32,240 bases of DNA from Bacillota bacterium (GCA_016874655.1 VGTO01000016.1:1-32240), one strand, 5' to 3'; positions 25,840 to 32,015 are shown, numbered from the stretch's first letter. Program-made: numbers and translations. The notes: generated by a model not told the origin, from the sequence alone.

Positions 25840-26625
25840 ATGGTTGGCACAGCTTCAATAATAGCGATGGTTATCACCCTGATCATCTGTTTTGGCCTGC
25901 CGATCGGCCTGGCAATCTACTTCTATAAAAAAGAGGGTATTGCCCTGGTTGCGGTGGCTGTTGGTGCGCTGGTCTTCCTGGTCACCCAGGTTCTGATCAG
26001 GATTCCGATTCTTACTTACCTTTCCACCCTGCAGTGGTATCAGCAGATGGCTGCTAATCTTTTAATCATTGCCCTTTTCTTATCGTTAACCGCTGGTATC
26101 TTTGAAGAGGTAGGCCGCTATTTCGGCTTTAAGTTGTTCCTCAAAAAATACCTCTCCTGGAAAAACGGGGTTGCTTTTGGCATCGGTCATGGCGGGATCG
26201 AGGCCATTGTGCTCACCGGTTTAACCTACATCAACAACCTGGTTTATAGCGTGATGATCAACACCGGCGCCTTTGCAGAAACCATCGCCCCCCAGATCGG
26301 GCCCGAGATGGCTAACTACATTGAAACTCAGTTGGTGGAGCTGCCCTTTTACATGTTCCTGGTTGCCGGCCTCGAGCGGGCCTTTGCGATCGTGGTGCAC
26401 ATCGCCCTCTCGCTGGTTGTGCTTCTCGCAGTTACAAAAGGCAAATCCATTTATCTACTCTATGCCATTTTGTTGCACACCGCAGTTAACCTGCCGGCCG
26501 TGCTGATCCCCGGCCTGGGTTATAATATTCTCTACGCGGAACTCTATCTGCTGGTGCTGGCTGTAATTGGGATCATCTTCATCAAACGCTCCCGCCACAG
26601 CTTCCCGGAAATCAAATCTGACTGA
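25840..26625 (+). CDS. YhfC-family intramembrane glutamic protease homologue
   Basis: A 261-residue integral membrane protein with about seven or eight hydrophobic helices. The helix AGIFEEVGRYFGF carries Glu89, Glu90 and Arg93, the EExxR-type motif of the CAAX-protease/ABI superfamily. A second helix GIGHGGIEAI has His117 and Glu121. This pair of motifs is characteristic of the YhfC family, presumed glutamic-type intramembrane proteases of unknown substrate. The ATG follows AAAGGAGTTGATCTAA, a good ribosome site at about 9 bp. A separate extended -10 promoter lies in the 101-bp gap after the adaptor gene, so it may be regulated apart from the exporter. Its location next to the exporter suggests, but does not prove, a joint role, e.g. 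in peptide processing or resistance. Confidence 0.85.
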   Translation: MVGTASIIAMVITLIICFGLPIGLAIYFYKKEGIALVAVAVGALVFLVTQVLIRIPILTYLSTLQWYQQMAANLLIIALFLSLTAGIFEEVGRYFGFKLFLKKYLSWKNGVAFGIGHGGIEAIVLTGLTYINNLVYSVMINTGAFAETIAPQIGPEMANYIETQLVELPFYMFLVAGLERAFAIVVHIALSLVVLLAVTKGKSIYLLYAILLHTAVNLPAVLIPGLGYNILYAELYLLVLAVIGIIFIKRSRHSFPEIKSD

Positions 26626-26640
26626 GCCTGATAGTCTCCA

Positions 26641-26669
26641 TTGACACTTAGCTCTATATAAAGTATTAT
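26641..26669 (+). promoter_or_regulatory. consensus promoter of the Phd-RelE type module
   Basis: TTGACA at 26641-26646, a 17-bp spacer and TATTAT at 26664-26669: a near-perfect sigma-A promoter about 58 bp before the antitoxin ATG. It begins 15 bp after the YhfC-like stop codon, so the module is transcribed on its own. Confidence 0.8.
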
Positions 26670-26670
26670 A

Positions 26671-26705
26671 TATAGTACTATAAAAAGCATTTTTAAGAAT
26701 GCTTT
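26671..26705. promoter_or_regulatory. palindrome and hairpin between promoter and antitoxin gene
   Basis: TATAGTACTATA (26671-26682) is a perfect 12-bp palindrome starting one base after the -10, where an autoregulating antitoxin would be expected to bind. It is followed by AAAGCATT-TTTAAG-AATGCTTT (26684-26705), a perfect 8-bp stem with a 6-base loop ending shortly before the ribosome site GGAGGGAGG. The stem could be a second operator half-site pair or an mRNA hairpin at the 5' end. Confidence 0.55.
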
Positions 26706-26726
26706 GTTTGGAGGGAGGGATAAAGT

Positions 26727-26984
26727 ATGAAGAATGCTATTACTGCTAACGAACTGAAAACCAAAGGGGTTTCGGCCATTGATATGGTAGTAAGAGAATC
26801 TGAAGAAGCTGTGCTTACAGTCAGGGGCAAGAGTACCTATGTGGTAATGCCAATCGAAAAATATAACTATTACCGTGAGTGCGAGCTGGAAACAGCTATT
26901 AACAAAACACTTCAGGAAATCAAGCAGGGTAAGTATGTTCTAGAAACGGTTGACGAACATATCAAGAGGATCACTGATGCCTAA
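26727..26984 (+). CDS. Phd/YefM-family antitoxin
   Basis: The 85-residue protein has the Phd/YefM fold. The N-terminal DNA-binding and dimer part ITANELKTKGVSAIDMVV is followed by the strands AVLTVRGKSTYVVMPIEKYNYY, very typical of the family. The C-terminal half (residues 50-85) is a charged helix expected to wrap and block the toxin. A GGAGGGAGG ribosome site lies 8-10 bp upstream. The toxin start lies inside its last codons (8-bp overlap), the standard antitoxin-first arrangement. It should repress its own promoter, where a palindrome is present. Confidence 0.9.
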   Translation: MKNAITANELKTKGVSAIDMVVRESEEAVLTVRGKSTYVVMPIEKYNYYRECELETAINKTLQEIKQGKYVLETVDEHIKRITDA

Positions 26985-27249
26985 GATAATTTATACTGAT
27001 AGCTACATTAAAAAAGCAGAAGCGTTTCTCAAAAAACATCCCGAAATGATTGGCCAATATGAAAAAACATTAAGATTGTTAGAACTCAACCCCGGTCACC
27101 CTTCGCTTAAATTGCACAAGCTAAAAGGCAAGCATACCCAACTTTATGCGGTAGCAATAAACATTAGCTATCGCATCAGTTTACTGTTCATGATTCAGGA
27201 TAATAACGTTGTTCCAGTTAATTTTGGTCCACATGACGAAGTATATTAA
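26977..27249 (+). CDS. RelE/YafQ-like mRNA interferase toxin
   Basis: About 90 residues in the RelE/ParE fold: two N-terminal helices (YIKKAEAFLKKHPEMIGQYEKTLRLLELNP), then strands containing HKLKGKHTQLYAVAINISYRISLLF. The C-terminus ends in NFGPHDEVY, the usual G-x-H-D-x-V-Y tail of RelE/YafQ/HigB-like toxins. The open frame starts at 26950, but ATG 26977 is six bp after AAGAGGA and begins MPKIIYTDSY, the family's normal start, so I use it. It likely cleaves ribosome-bound mRNA; the exact RelE subfamily is not determined. It overlaps the antitoxin gene by 8 bp. Confidence 0.87.
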   Translation: MPKIIYTDSYIKKAEAFLKKHPEMIGQYEKTLRLLELNPGHPSLKLHKLKGKHTQLYAVAINISYRISLLFMIQDNNVVPVNFGPHDEVY

Positions 27250-27385
27250 ATTGACTATTTGAAAAGCAAGCCTTCAGCTGTACGTTAATGACCAAAGAAG
27301 ATGCTGAGAGAAAAGGGTTGTTGATAACCTTCATTACAGGACCGGACCCCAAAATCTGCATAATTGCCCCCATAATTTTAGCTAT

Positions 27386-27479
27386 GCGGAGAAAAACCTC
27401 TATATTTAGCGCATTATCTGCGGAGATTAGTTGACAACACAGAGGCTTAGTGCTATATTTGTTGCAAAATATGCGGAGA
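27386..27479 (+). repeat. three GCGGAGA direct repeats around the fic promoter
   Basis: Identical heptamers start at 27386, 27420 and 27473 (distances 34 and 53 bp). The second is five bp before the -35 and the third lies between the -10 and the start codon, followed by ATAAATA before the ATG. Copies 1 and 3 share the longer ATGCGGAGAA. This arrangement suggests operator sites for autoregulation by the Fic protein's own DNA-binding tail. The first 130 bp of the 237-bp gap (27250-27385) hold nothing I recognise. Confidence 0.65.
27431..27459 (+). promoter_or_regulatory. consensus promoter of the fic gene
   Basis: TTGACA at 27431-27436, a 17-bp spacer, TATATT at 27454-27459; the predicted start of transcription near 27466 leaves a leader of about 20 bases. 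No strong Shine-Dalgarno is present (GCGGAGAATAA precedes ATG), and the third GCGGAGA repeat doubles as the only purine-rich ribosome site. Confidence 0.8.
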
Positions 27480-27486
27480 ATAAATA

Positions 27487-28590
27487 ATGTATATTTATGA
27501 AAATCCTAATTGGCCAGAGTTTAAGTGGGAAAATGAAAATATTTTACCCCTGCTATCTGCTGTACGCTACCAACAAGGAACTATTGTAGGGAAAATGGGA
27601 GCTTTAGGTTTTGAATTAAAGAACCAGGCGAATCTTGAGATCCTAACAATTGATATCTTAAAAACGACTGAAATAGAAGGAGAGATGCTAAATCCGGATC
27701 AAGTCCGTTCTTCAATCGCCCGGCGATTGGGGTTAGAAGTATCAGGTTTAGTCAGTTCCGATAGACATGTAGATGGTGTTGTAGATATGATGCTTGATGC
27801 AACAAGAAATTATGACAAAGAGTTAAACAAAGATCGACTTTTCTCATGGCATGGTTCACTGTTTCCGGCCGGCTACAGTGGAATTAGTAAAATAGTAACT
27901 GCTAACTGGAGGGATGATGCAAAAGGGCCGATGCAAGTTGTTTCAGGTCCAGTCGGTAAAGAAAAAGTTCATTATCAAGCTCCCGCTGCAGAGAAACTTG
28001 ATCAAGAAATGAAACTATTCTTTGAGTGGTTTAACCACCTTCAGGATATTGATTTAGTAATAAAGGCAGGCATTGCACATCTCTGGTTTGTAACAATTCA
28101 TCCTTTTGAAGATGGAAACGGCAGGATAGCCAGAGCCTTAACAGATCTGATCTTGGCGCAATCCGACAAGCAACCGTATCGTTTTTACAGTATGTCTGCC
28201 CAAATACGAAAAGAAAGAACCAATTACTATAAAATGCTCGAAAAAACGCAAAAAGGGCCGCTGGATATAACCGAATGGCTAGAGTGGTTTTTGCGTTGTC
28301 TTATGCATGCACTGGAAGCTTCTGAAACAATACTTGTTAATGTTATTTTCAAGCATAAGTTCTGGCTCCAGCATGCTTCAAAGATTAACAATGCCAGGCA
28401 AAGAAAAGTCCTGAATTTGCTGCTGGATGGCTTTGATGGAAAACTAAATACAACAAAATGGGCTAGAATTTGCAAATGCTCGCAAGACACAGCCTTAAGA
28501 GATATTAAGGATTTAATGAATAAACAGATTCTAGATCAGATGCCCGGTGGCGGTAGAAGTACGAGCTATGACCTGGTGACAAAGAAATAG
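27487..28590 (+). CDS. Fic-domain AMP-transferase with N-terminal inhibitory helix and C-terminal winged helix
   Basis: The 367-residue protein begins MYIYENPNWPEFKW, the DUF4172-type N-terminus seen on many stand-alone Fic proteins. The inhibitory motif (S/T)xxxE(G/N) is present as TTEIEG with Thr60 and Glu64, which makes it class II, self-inhibited by an N-terminal helix. The catalytic loop is HPFEDGNGR with His205 and Arg213, fully conserved, so it should transfer AMP from ATP to a target protein hydroxyl. The last 75 residues (ARQRKVLNLLLDGF through KWARICKCSQDTALRDIKDL) look like a winged helix-turn-helix. No separate antitoxin is adjacent, which fits self-inhibition. Repeats flank its promoter. 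Target is unknown. Confidence 0.92.
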   Translation: MYIYENPNWPEFKWENENILPLLSAVRYQQGTIVGKMGALGFELKNQANLEILTIDILKTTEIEGEMLNPDQVRSSIARRLGLEVSGLVSSDRHVDGVVDMMLDATRNYDKELNKDRLFSWHGSLFPAGYSGISKIVTANWRDDAKGPMQVVSGPVGKEKVHYQAPAAEKLDQEMKLFFEWFNHLQDIDLVIKAGIAHLWFVTIHPFEDGNGRIARALTDLILAQSDKQPYRFYSMSAQIRKERTNYYKMLEKTQKGPLDITEWLEWFLRCLMHALEASETILVNVIFKHKFWLQHASKINNARQRKVLNLLLDGFDGKLNTTKWARICKCSQDTALRDIKDLMNKQILDQMPGGGRSTSYDLVTKK

Positions 28591-28675
28591 CAATTTTATC
28601 ATTTGCTCAAACTTTAAAGGAACTAAGGCTTGTTGAAACCTTTCGCAGACAGGAAGTAGAGGAGGCGCATTAATC

Positions 28676-29362
28676 ATGCCTGACCGGTCCACCCAGTTTT
28701 TAATCGCTGTCAACTTGATCAACATAGTGATGGCTATTATTTTTAAATGGAGCATCTATGATGTGATGCTTGTTTACTGGTTTCAAAGTGTAAGCATCGG
28801 TATCTTTACTTTCTATAAGCTTTACAGCTACCCGATTGAAAAGATTAATCAGGAGATGGAAGGCGGTAAGGCCTTGGAAGTAAATGATCTGGCTGTCACA
28901 AACCCAATAGCGGCTAAAATATTTATAGCCGGTTTTTTTGCACTGCATTACGGGTTTTTTCATCTGGTCTACATTATTTTTATTGTCGGCTTTGCCAGTA
29001 GCGAAGGGTTTCCTTTGGATCTTATTGGTGGCTTGGTTGGGGCACTACTATTCTTTGCCAACCATTTTTACTCGTACCTCGTTTATAAGGATGAAGATAA
29101 TAATTTAACAGAAACCTATAATGGAAACAGCCAAAGCTCTTCAGGGCCCAGTATTGCTGATCTATTCAGCAAACCTTACACCAGGATTATCCCCATTCAT
29201 TTAACCATTATCGCCGGAGGAGCAATCAGCCATCTCTTAACCGGAGGCCCATTCCAAAACATTATAATTCTTTTATTTTTTATGGGCTTAAAAACATTGA
29301 TGGACGTCATAGCCCACAAAAAGAAACATAAACAGATCCTATTCGCAGGTCAAGACGGGTAG
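28676..29362 (+). CDS. DUF6498-like multi-pass membrane protein
   Basis: The 228-residue protein has about six hydrophobic stretches (LIAVNLINIVMAIIF, DVMLVYWFQSVSIGIFTFY, ALHYGFFHLVYIIFIVGF, LIGGLVGALLFFANHFYSYLV, IIPIHLTIIAGGAISHLL, NIIILLFFMGLKTLMDVIAH). The YW-x(3)-S-x(2)-IGIF-x(2)-K pattern in the second helix and the HYGFFHLVY helix are those of DUF6498 proteins as I remember them. Function is unknown for the family. GAGGAGG lies about 10 bp before the ATG. The 85-bp gap after the Fic gene has no promoter that stands out, so read-through from fic is possible. The same gap has a short frame (ending ...RRQEVEEAH) that may be a leftover C-terminus. Confidence 0.72.
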   Translation: MPDRSTQFLIAVNLINIVMAIIFKWSIYDVMLVYWFQSVSIGIFTFYKLYSYPIEKINQEMEGGKALEVNDLAVTNPIAAKIFIAGFFALHYGFFHLVYIIFIVGFASSEGFPLDLIGGLVGALLFFANHFYSYLVYKDEDNNLTETYNGNSQSSSGPSIADLFSKPYTRIIPIHLTIIAGGAISHLLTGGPFQNIIILLFFMGLKTLMDVIAHKKKHKQILFAGQDG

Positions 29363-29369
29363 TCTAGCT

Positions 29370-29392
29370 GACCCCTTTGTCGACCCCTTTGT
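29370..29392 (+). repeat. two tandem GACCCCTTTGT units
   Basis: GACCCCTTTGT occurs at 29370-29380 and again at 29382-29392 (12-bp period) in the 40-bp gap between two convergent genes. Similar GACCCC-type strings occur at 30494 and 27346, hinting at remnants of a dispersed repeat family. It has no hairpin, so a terminator role is unlikely. Confidence 0.5.
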
Positions 29393-29402
29393 TCTTTGTA
29401 TG

Positions 29403-30050
29403 CTAGCTTAAATCCAGATAAGCCATCAATTTTGTCTGTTCTTCGAGAAAATAGTTTTTCAATGCTTGCCAGTCAAACTCGATGAACATCTTCGGTAAGG
29501 GTTCACTTTCAGCATCATCAAAGTAGGAGAGGCTTTTGATAATGTGGTAGTTGTTTATCTGCTTTTCTGGAAATTTCGCAGGCATGTCTTTAATAACTTG
29601 CTGAAGGCTTATATCGTGTTTAGCCAGGACATATAGATCTATGAAATCCTTGGCTGAACCGCGGTGACTTAATGCGGCAAGTTTCATTACTGCAATATCC
29701 TTTAACGATGCCAACTTAAGTGCGGGCATTTCAGATGTAGTTACTAAATCATTGAGCAAAGGGTTTGGGTAATAAAGCCAGGTTATCCGCAGGCCGCCAA
29801 ATATTCCATGTAGTGTTCCCTTCGCGGCGTCACTAATTTCGAAAGTATCCAGACCTGACAGCTGACGAGCCAGCTGTTCAGGGTCAAAGTGATCGGCACA
29901 AAACCAGTCCAGATCTATTGATTGGCGATGTCCTAAGATAAGAGCAAGAGCTGTTCCGCCGGCCAGGTAACTGCCGGGTAAAGGCAAATGGTTAACTATC
30001 AACTCTAATAAAGCCTTTCGTTTTTCGCCAAGCGTAGACCAGTGCAGCAA
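29403..30050 (-). CDS. AbiEii/AbiGii-family nucleotidyltransferase toxin
   Basis: The 215-residue protein carries the nucleotidyltransferase motif YLAGGTALALILGHRQSIDLDWF (about residues 28-50), where GGTALAL and the Asp-x-Asp pair mark the active site. The later motif VMKLAALSHRGSAKDFIDLYVL (about 120-141) matches the K-x-A-x(5)-K-D-x-x-D-L pattern of AbiEii-type enzymes. Such toxins transfer nucleotides, for MenT members to tRNA acceptor ends, and act in phage defence or as toxin-antitoxin modules. Start is TTG at 30050, preceded by GAAGGAGGAAG at good spacing. It lies within the 3' end of the upstream gene with 46 bp of overlap, so the pair is coupled. The classic AbiEi antitoxin is absent; the upstream DUF6922-like protein takes that place. 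Confidence 0.85.
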   Translation of the reverse strand: MLHWSTLGEKRKALLELIVNHLPLPGSYLAGGTALALILGHRQSIDLDWFCADHFDPEQLARQLSGLDTFEISDAAKGTLHGIFGGLRITWLYYPNPLLNDLVTTSEMPALKLASLKDIAVMKLAALSHRGSAKDFIDLYVLAKHDISLQQVIKDMPAKFPEKQINNYHIIKSLSYFDDAESEPLPKMFIEFDWQALKNYFLEEQTKLMAYLDLS

Positions 30051-30295
30051 AGCTCTTCCTCCTTCAGGTTAAAATAGTTTTGCCAGCACCTTGCAGTCTT
30101 AAGTGTAAGGTTGCGTCTTACTTTCACTGCATTTTTTATGGTTTCTCTGTCATACTGGTCAAACAGCCAGTCTAAAGCCCGATCGTTGCCTTCATTGAGG
30201 ATCCGGCTGATAATAAAGTAACGGTGCTGTTTAAGTTCGAGTTTGCCAAGTTCAACATCCCAAAAATATACCTTCAGATAATCTGGCAAAATCAA
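30005..30295 (-). CDS. DUF6922-like protein, probable partner/antitoxin of the AbiEii-like toxin
   Basis: This 96-residue protein begins MILPDYLKVYFWDVE and contains RYFIISRILNEGNDRALDWLFDQYD, then VKVRRNLTLKTARCWQNYFNL. I recall this pattern as the DUF6922 domain commonly found just before AbiEii-type nucleotidyltransferases. It is small, basic in the second half and probably acts as antitoxin or adaptor. Start is TTG, 9 bp after AAAGGTGG on the minus strand. An extended -10 (TGGTATAAT) sits about 35 bp before it. The 46-bp overlap with the toxin is unusually long and contains the toxin's ribosome site. The antitoxin role is inferred only from arrangement. Confidence 0.75.
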   Translation of the reverse strand: MILPDYLKVYFWDVELGKLELKQHRYFIISRILNEGNDRALDWLFDQYDRETIKNAVKVRRNLTLKTARCWQNYFNLKEEELCCTGLRLAKNERLY

Positions 30296-30326
30296 TTCTA
30301 AACACCACCTTTAAATAGTCGATAAT

Positions 30327-30335
30327 ATTATACCA
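30327..30335 (-). promoter_or_regulatory. extended -10 promoter of the DUF6922-AbiEii pair
   Basis: On the minus strand TGGTATAAT (TG-n-TATAAT) is a perfect extended -10; the start codon follows about 32 bp downstream. No clear -35 is seen. It is followed by ATTATCGACTATTTAAAGG, which includes the ribosome site. Confidence 0.55.
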
Positions 30336-30509
30336 TATTTTTACACAGCATATAAATATCGGCGCAAAAAGGGCAGGTACGTAATATAAGAAAAATTGAT
30401 TTTGGCAGGATTGGGCATAAGATTGGACAGCAGATGTGACATTTCAAGACCTGACTCCGTTTGCACTCTTTGTCGGTGCTGACGCCTTCTTGGACCCCTT
30501 ATGCTTAGC
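30336..30509. other. non-coding stretch with REP-like remnant
   Basis: No gene is seen between the promoter of the DUF6922 gene and the end of the PIN gene. From about 30436 to 30500 the plus strand reads GTGACATTTCAAGACCTGAC, then TCCGTTTGCACTC, TTTGTCGGTGCTGACGCC and TTGGACCCC. The phrase CAAGACCTGAC(C/T)CCG resembles termini I have seen next to REP-associated or IS200-like transposases, so this may be the scar of a small mobile repeat. The identification is from memory only. Confidence 0.35.
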
Positions 30510-30917
30510 TCAGGGTTCTTTTCTGGATACGTCGGGTAAGAGGTCAAAGTGCTTGTCATAGCTGTAGATCGTGTCTATGTTGCGGCCAAGCATGATTATA
30601 CTATTGTAGGCATCGATGTAATCAATATTTTCTGTTTGGAAGAGCTCCATAATATCGGGAAATACATTTTTACAAGGGTAGTAAAGATTTTTTATTGTTA
30701 GCAGAGGCATAGAAATCTCATAGATTTCATCCGGCTTTAAATTATAGGTTTTCGGAGATTGCAGCACCCAGATTAGTTCAGCTATGACCAGATCGGTAGT
30801 ATAAAGCTTAAGCTCTCCTTCGGCTGCACTTTGTAGAAGTTGTTGACATTTGGCTGCTTTTTCTGGATCGTCCTTAGTCAGAAAGCGAAGAAAGATATTT
30901 GTATCAATAAACTGCAT
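30510..30917 (-). CDS. PIN-domain ribonuclease toxin (VapC family)
   Basis: A complete 135-residue PIN domain: Asp5 (MQFIDTNIFLRF), Glu47 (VIAELIWVL), Asp102 (DYIDAYNSIIM) and Asp121 (YSYDKHFD) form the acidic metal-binding site, so it should be an active ribonuclease. The ATG comes two bases after the stop of the AbrB-type antitoxin gene and follows AAAAGGGG, so the two form a VapBC operon. Targets of VapC toxins are usually tRNA or rRNA; none can be predicted here. Length is normal. Confidence 0.9.
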   Translation of the reverse strand: MQFIDTNIFLRFLTKDDPEKAAKCQQLLQSAAEGELKLYTTDLVIAELIWVLQSPKTYNLKPDEIYEISMPLLTIKNLYYPCKNVFPDIMELFQTENIDYIDAYNSIIMLGRNIDTIYSYDKHFDLLPDVSRKEP

Positions 30918-30919
30918 AA

Positions 30920-31177
30920 CTAACCCCTTTTGCTTCCTTTGTCACCTGCCCACTCCCGGGCTATGCGGCGGTGATCTTCGTGGGTGCCGGCAGGTTTAAG
31001 GTTCTTCAATACACCGTAAACGTCTTCCAGGCCAACTTTTACCGGCCTGATTACTACCTCATCTCGCTCGTTGACAGCAAACTCGACCTTTTCACCATAC
31101 TCGATCTCTAATTTCTCTCTGATTACCATTGGTATTGTGACTTGTCCTTTTCTGGTTACAGTGCTATATTTTTTCAT
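30920..31177 (-). CDS. AbrB/MazE-type antitoxin (VapB)
   Basis: The 85-residue protein has an N-terminal swapped-hairpin SpoVT/AbrB DNA-binding domain: STVTRKGQVTIPMVIREKLEIEYGEKVEFAVNE in short form shows the T-x-K-G-Q-V-T-I-P signature (residues 6-16). It is followed by a charged C-terminal tail that should bind the PIN toxin. It is antitoxin-first, 2 bp before the toxin gene. AGGAG lies 7 bp upstream of the ATG, and its leader holds three GTAATAC iterons and a promoter, so autoregulation is very likely. Confidence 0.92.
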   Translation of the reverse strand: MKKYSTVTRKGQVTIPMVIREKLEIEYGEKVEFAVNERDEVVIRPVKVGLEDVYGVLKNLKPAGTHEDHRRIAREWAGDKGSKRG

Positions 31178-31178
31178 A

Positions 31179-31221
31179 GTAATACTCCTGACTTAAGTAA
31201 TACTTAGAATAAGTGTAATAC
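31179..31221. repeat. three GTAATAC iterons with 18-bp period
   Basis: GTAATAC (GTATTAC in the direction of transcription) occurs at 31179-31185, 31197-31203 and 31215-31221, exactly 18 bp apart. Copies one and two extend to a shared AGTAATACT. The third overlaps the -10, the second lies in the leader, and the first sits between ribosome site and start codon of the AbrB-type gene. They are probable operator sites of the VapBC complex. Confidence 0.85.
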
Positions 31222-31240
31222 ATTTTGATAGATGCGTCAA
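31212..31240 (-). promoter_or_regulatory. predicted promoter of the AbrB-PIN operon
   Basis: On the minus strand TTGACG (31240-31235), a 17-bp spacer and TACACT (31217-31212). The -10 overlaps the upstream-most GTAATAC iteron, a usual layout for repression. Confidence 0.6.
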
Positions 31241-31280
31241 ATTGTTAGCACCAGGCTCCAATTATGTCTCTTATACAAGA

Positions 31281-31312
31281 CAAACTCCCGCTAAAAGATA
31301 GTCGGGGCTTGT
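31281..31312. other. imperfect hairpin between divergent VapBC promoters
   Basis: The arms CAAACTCCCGCT and AGTCGGGGCTTG can pair with ten of twelve positions (including wobbles) around a loop of about seven bases. It lies between the divergent promoters of the AbrB-PIN and ribbon-helix-helix-PIN operons. No T-run follows on either strand, so it is not a standard terminator; it may insulate the two modules or be incidental. Confidence 0.3.
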
Positions 31313-31354
31313 TAAATAATTATAAGTAATGTATAATACTGGTGTATACAGTAT
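31309..31354 (+). promoter_or_regulatory. promoter and operator dyad of the ribbon-helix-helix-PIN module
   Basis: TTGTTA (31309-31314), 17-bp spacer, TATAAT (31332-31337). The dyad ATACTG-N7-CAGTAT (31336-31354) starts within the -10 and covers the predicted start of transcription, which fits repression by the ribbon-helix-helix antitoxin. Confidence 0.65.
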
Positions 31355-31377
31355 AACACGCAGGGAGGAGTTTCAGC

Positions 31378-31635
31378 ATGGAAAGAACTCAAATATACCT
31401 GACCAGGGAGCAAAAAAAGGCGCTCAAAACAATCGCTGCCCAGAAACAAACACCGCTTGCCGAGGTTGTCCGCGAAGCGGTGGAGCAGTATATTACTGAA
31501 CAAAAACCTTCTGCGGCAGAGAGGATGGAGAAGGCCAGTGGGCTCTGGAAAGACAGGCAGGAACTTGATTCAGCTGCCTACGAGAGAGAACTGCGCCAGG
31601 AACTCAACAAAAGGCTGGAAGGGTTTGAGCAATGA
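31378..31635 (+). CDS. ribbon-helix-helix antitoxin (VapB/CopG type)
   Basis: The 85-residue protein starts ERTQIYLTREQKKALKTIAAQKQTPLAEVVREAVEQYI, a textbook ribbon-helix-helix: the beta strand TQIYL contacts DNA, followed by two helices. The C-terminal 40 residues are charged and helical and should neutralise the toxin. AGGGAGGAG lies about 7 bp before ATG. The toxin gene overlaps its end by 4 bp (ATGA). The dyad over its promoter is the expected autoregulatory site. Confidence 0.92.
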   Translation: MERTQIYLTREQKKALKTIAAQKQTPLAEVVREAVEQYITEQKPSAAERMEKASGLWKDRQELDSAAYERELRQELNKRLEGFEQ

Positions 31636-32015
31636 AAACGGCTCTTTTTGACACAAACATCTTGATTGATTATTTAAAAGGCAAGCCTGAGGCAACCTCT
31701 CTTTTTAAGCAGAGTCTAGAAGAGGGACAAATCCTCGCCTGTTCTTTAATTTCAAAAGTGGAGCTATTAAGCGGCGCTCGGCCAGGCGAGGAACAGGTCT
31801 TGCGTGATTTTCTTGATGCCTTCGATCGAATCGATTTGGATGATATAATCGCCGAAGCAGCAGGACGTTACATGAACCTCTACAGAAAAAGCCATGGCCT
31901 CAATATAGCTGATGCCATTATTGCCGCCTCAGCCCTGGCGAGGGGGGCGGTTCTTTATACCTTAAACGACAGGCATTTCCCAATGAACGATATTAAGGTT
32001 ATTAATCCTTATTAA
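31632..32015 (+). CDS. PIN-domain ribonuclease toxin (VapC family)
   Basis: A 127-residue PIN protein with acidic residues Asp7 (FDTNILIDYL), Glu44 (SKVELLSGAR), Asp94 (NIADAIIAA) and Asp113 (LNDRHF). All expected metal-binding positions are filled, so it is probably active. It forms a VapBC pair with the ribbon-helix-helix gene just upstream. It is only distantly similar to the other PIN protein of the window (shared motifs, different lengths and spacing), so the two modules are not a recent duplication. Confidence 0.93.
   Translation: MKTALFDTNILIDYLKGKPEATSLFKQSLEEGQILACSLISKVELLSGARPGEEQVLRDFLDAFDRIDLDDIIAEAAGRYMNLYRKSHGLNIADAIIAASALARGAVLYTLNDRHFPMNDIKVINPY

Noticed and set aside
27288-27434. 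48-codon ATG frame before fic (MTKEDAERKG...)
   Set aside because: No ribosome site or promoter, and it runs through two of the GCGGAGA repeats into the -35 of fic.
28591-28672. Short frame after fic ending RRQEVEEAH
   Set aside because: It reads like a C-terminus but has no start or homologous body; mentioned only as a possible leftover.
30341-30559. 72-codon minus-strand frame between the PIN and DUF6922 genes
   Set aside because: It lies mostly in the REP-like stretch, has low-complexity arginine-rich composition and no ribosome site.
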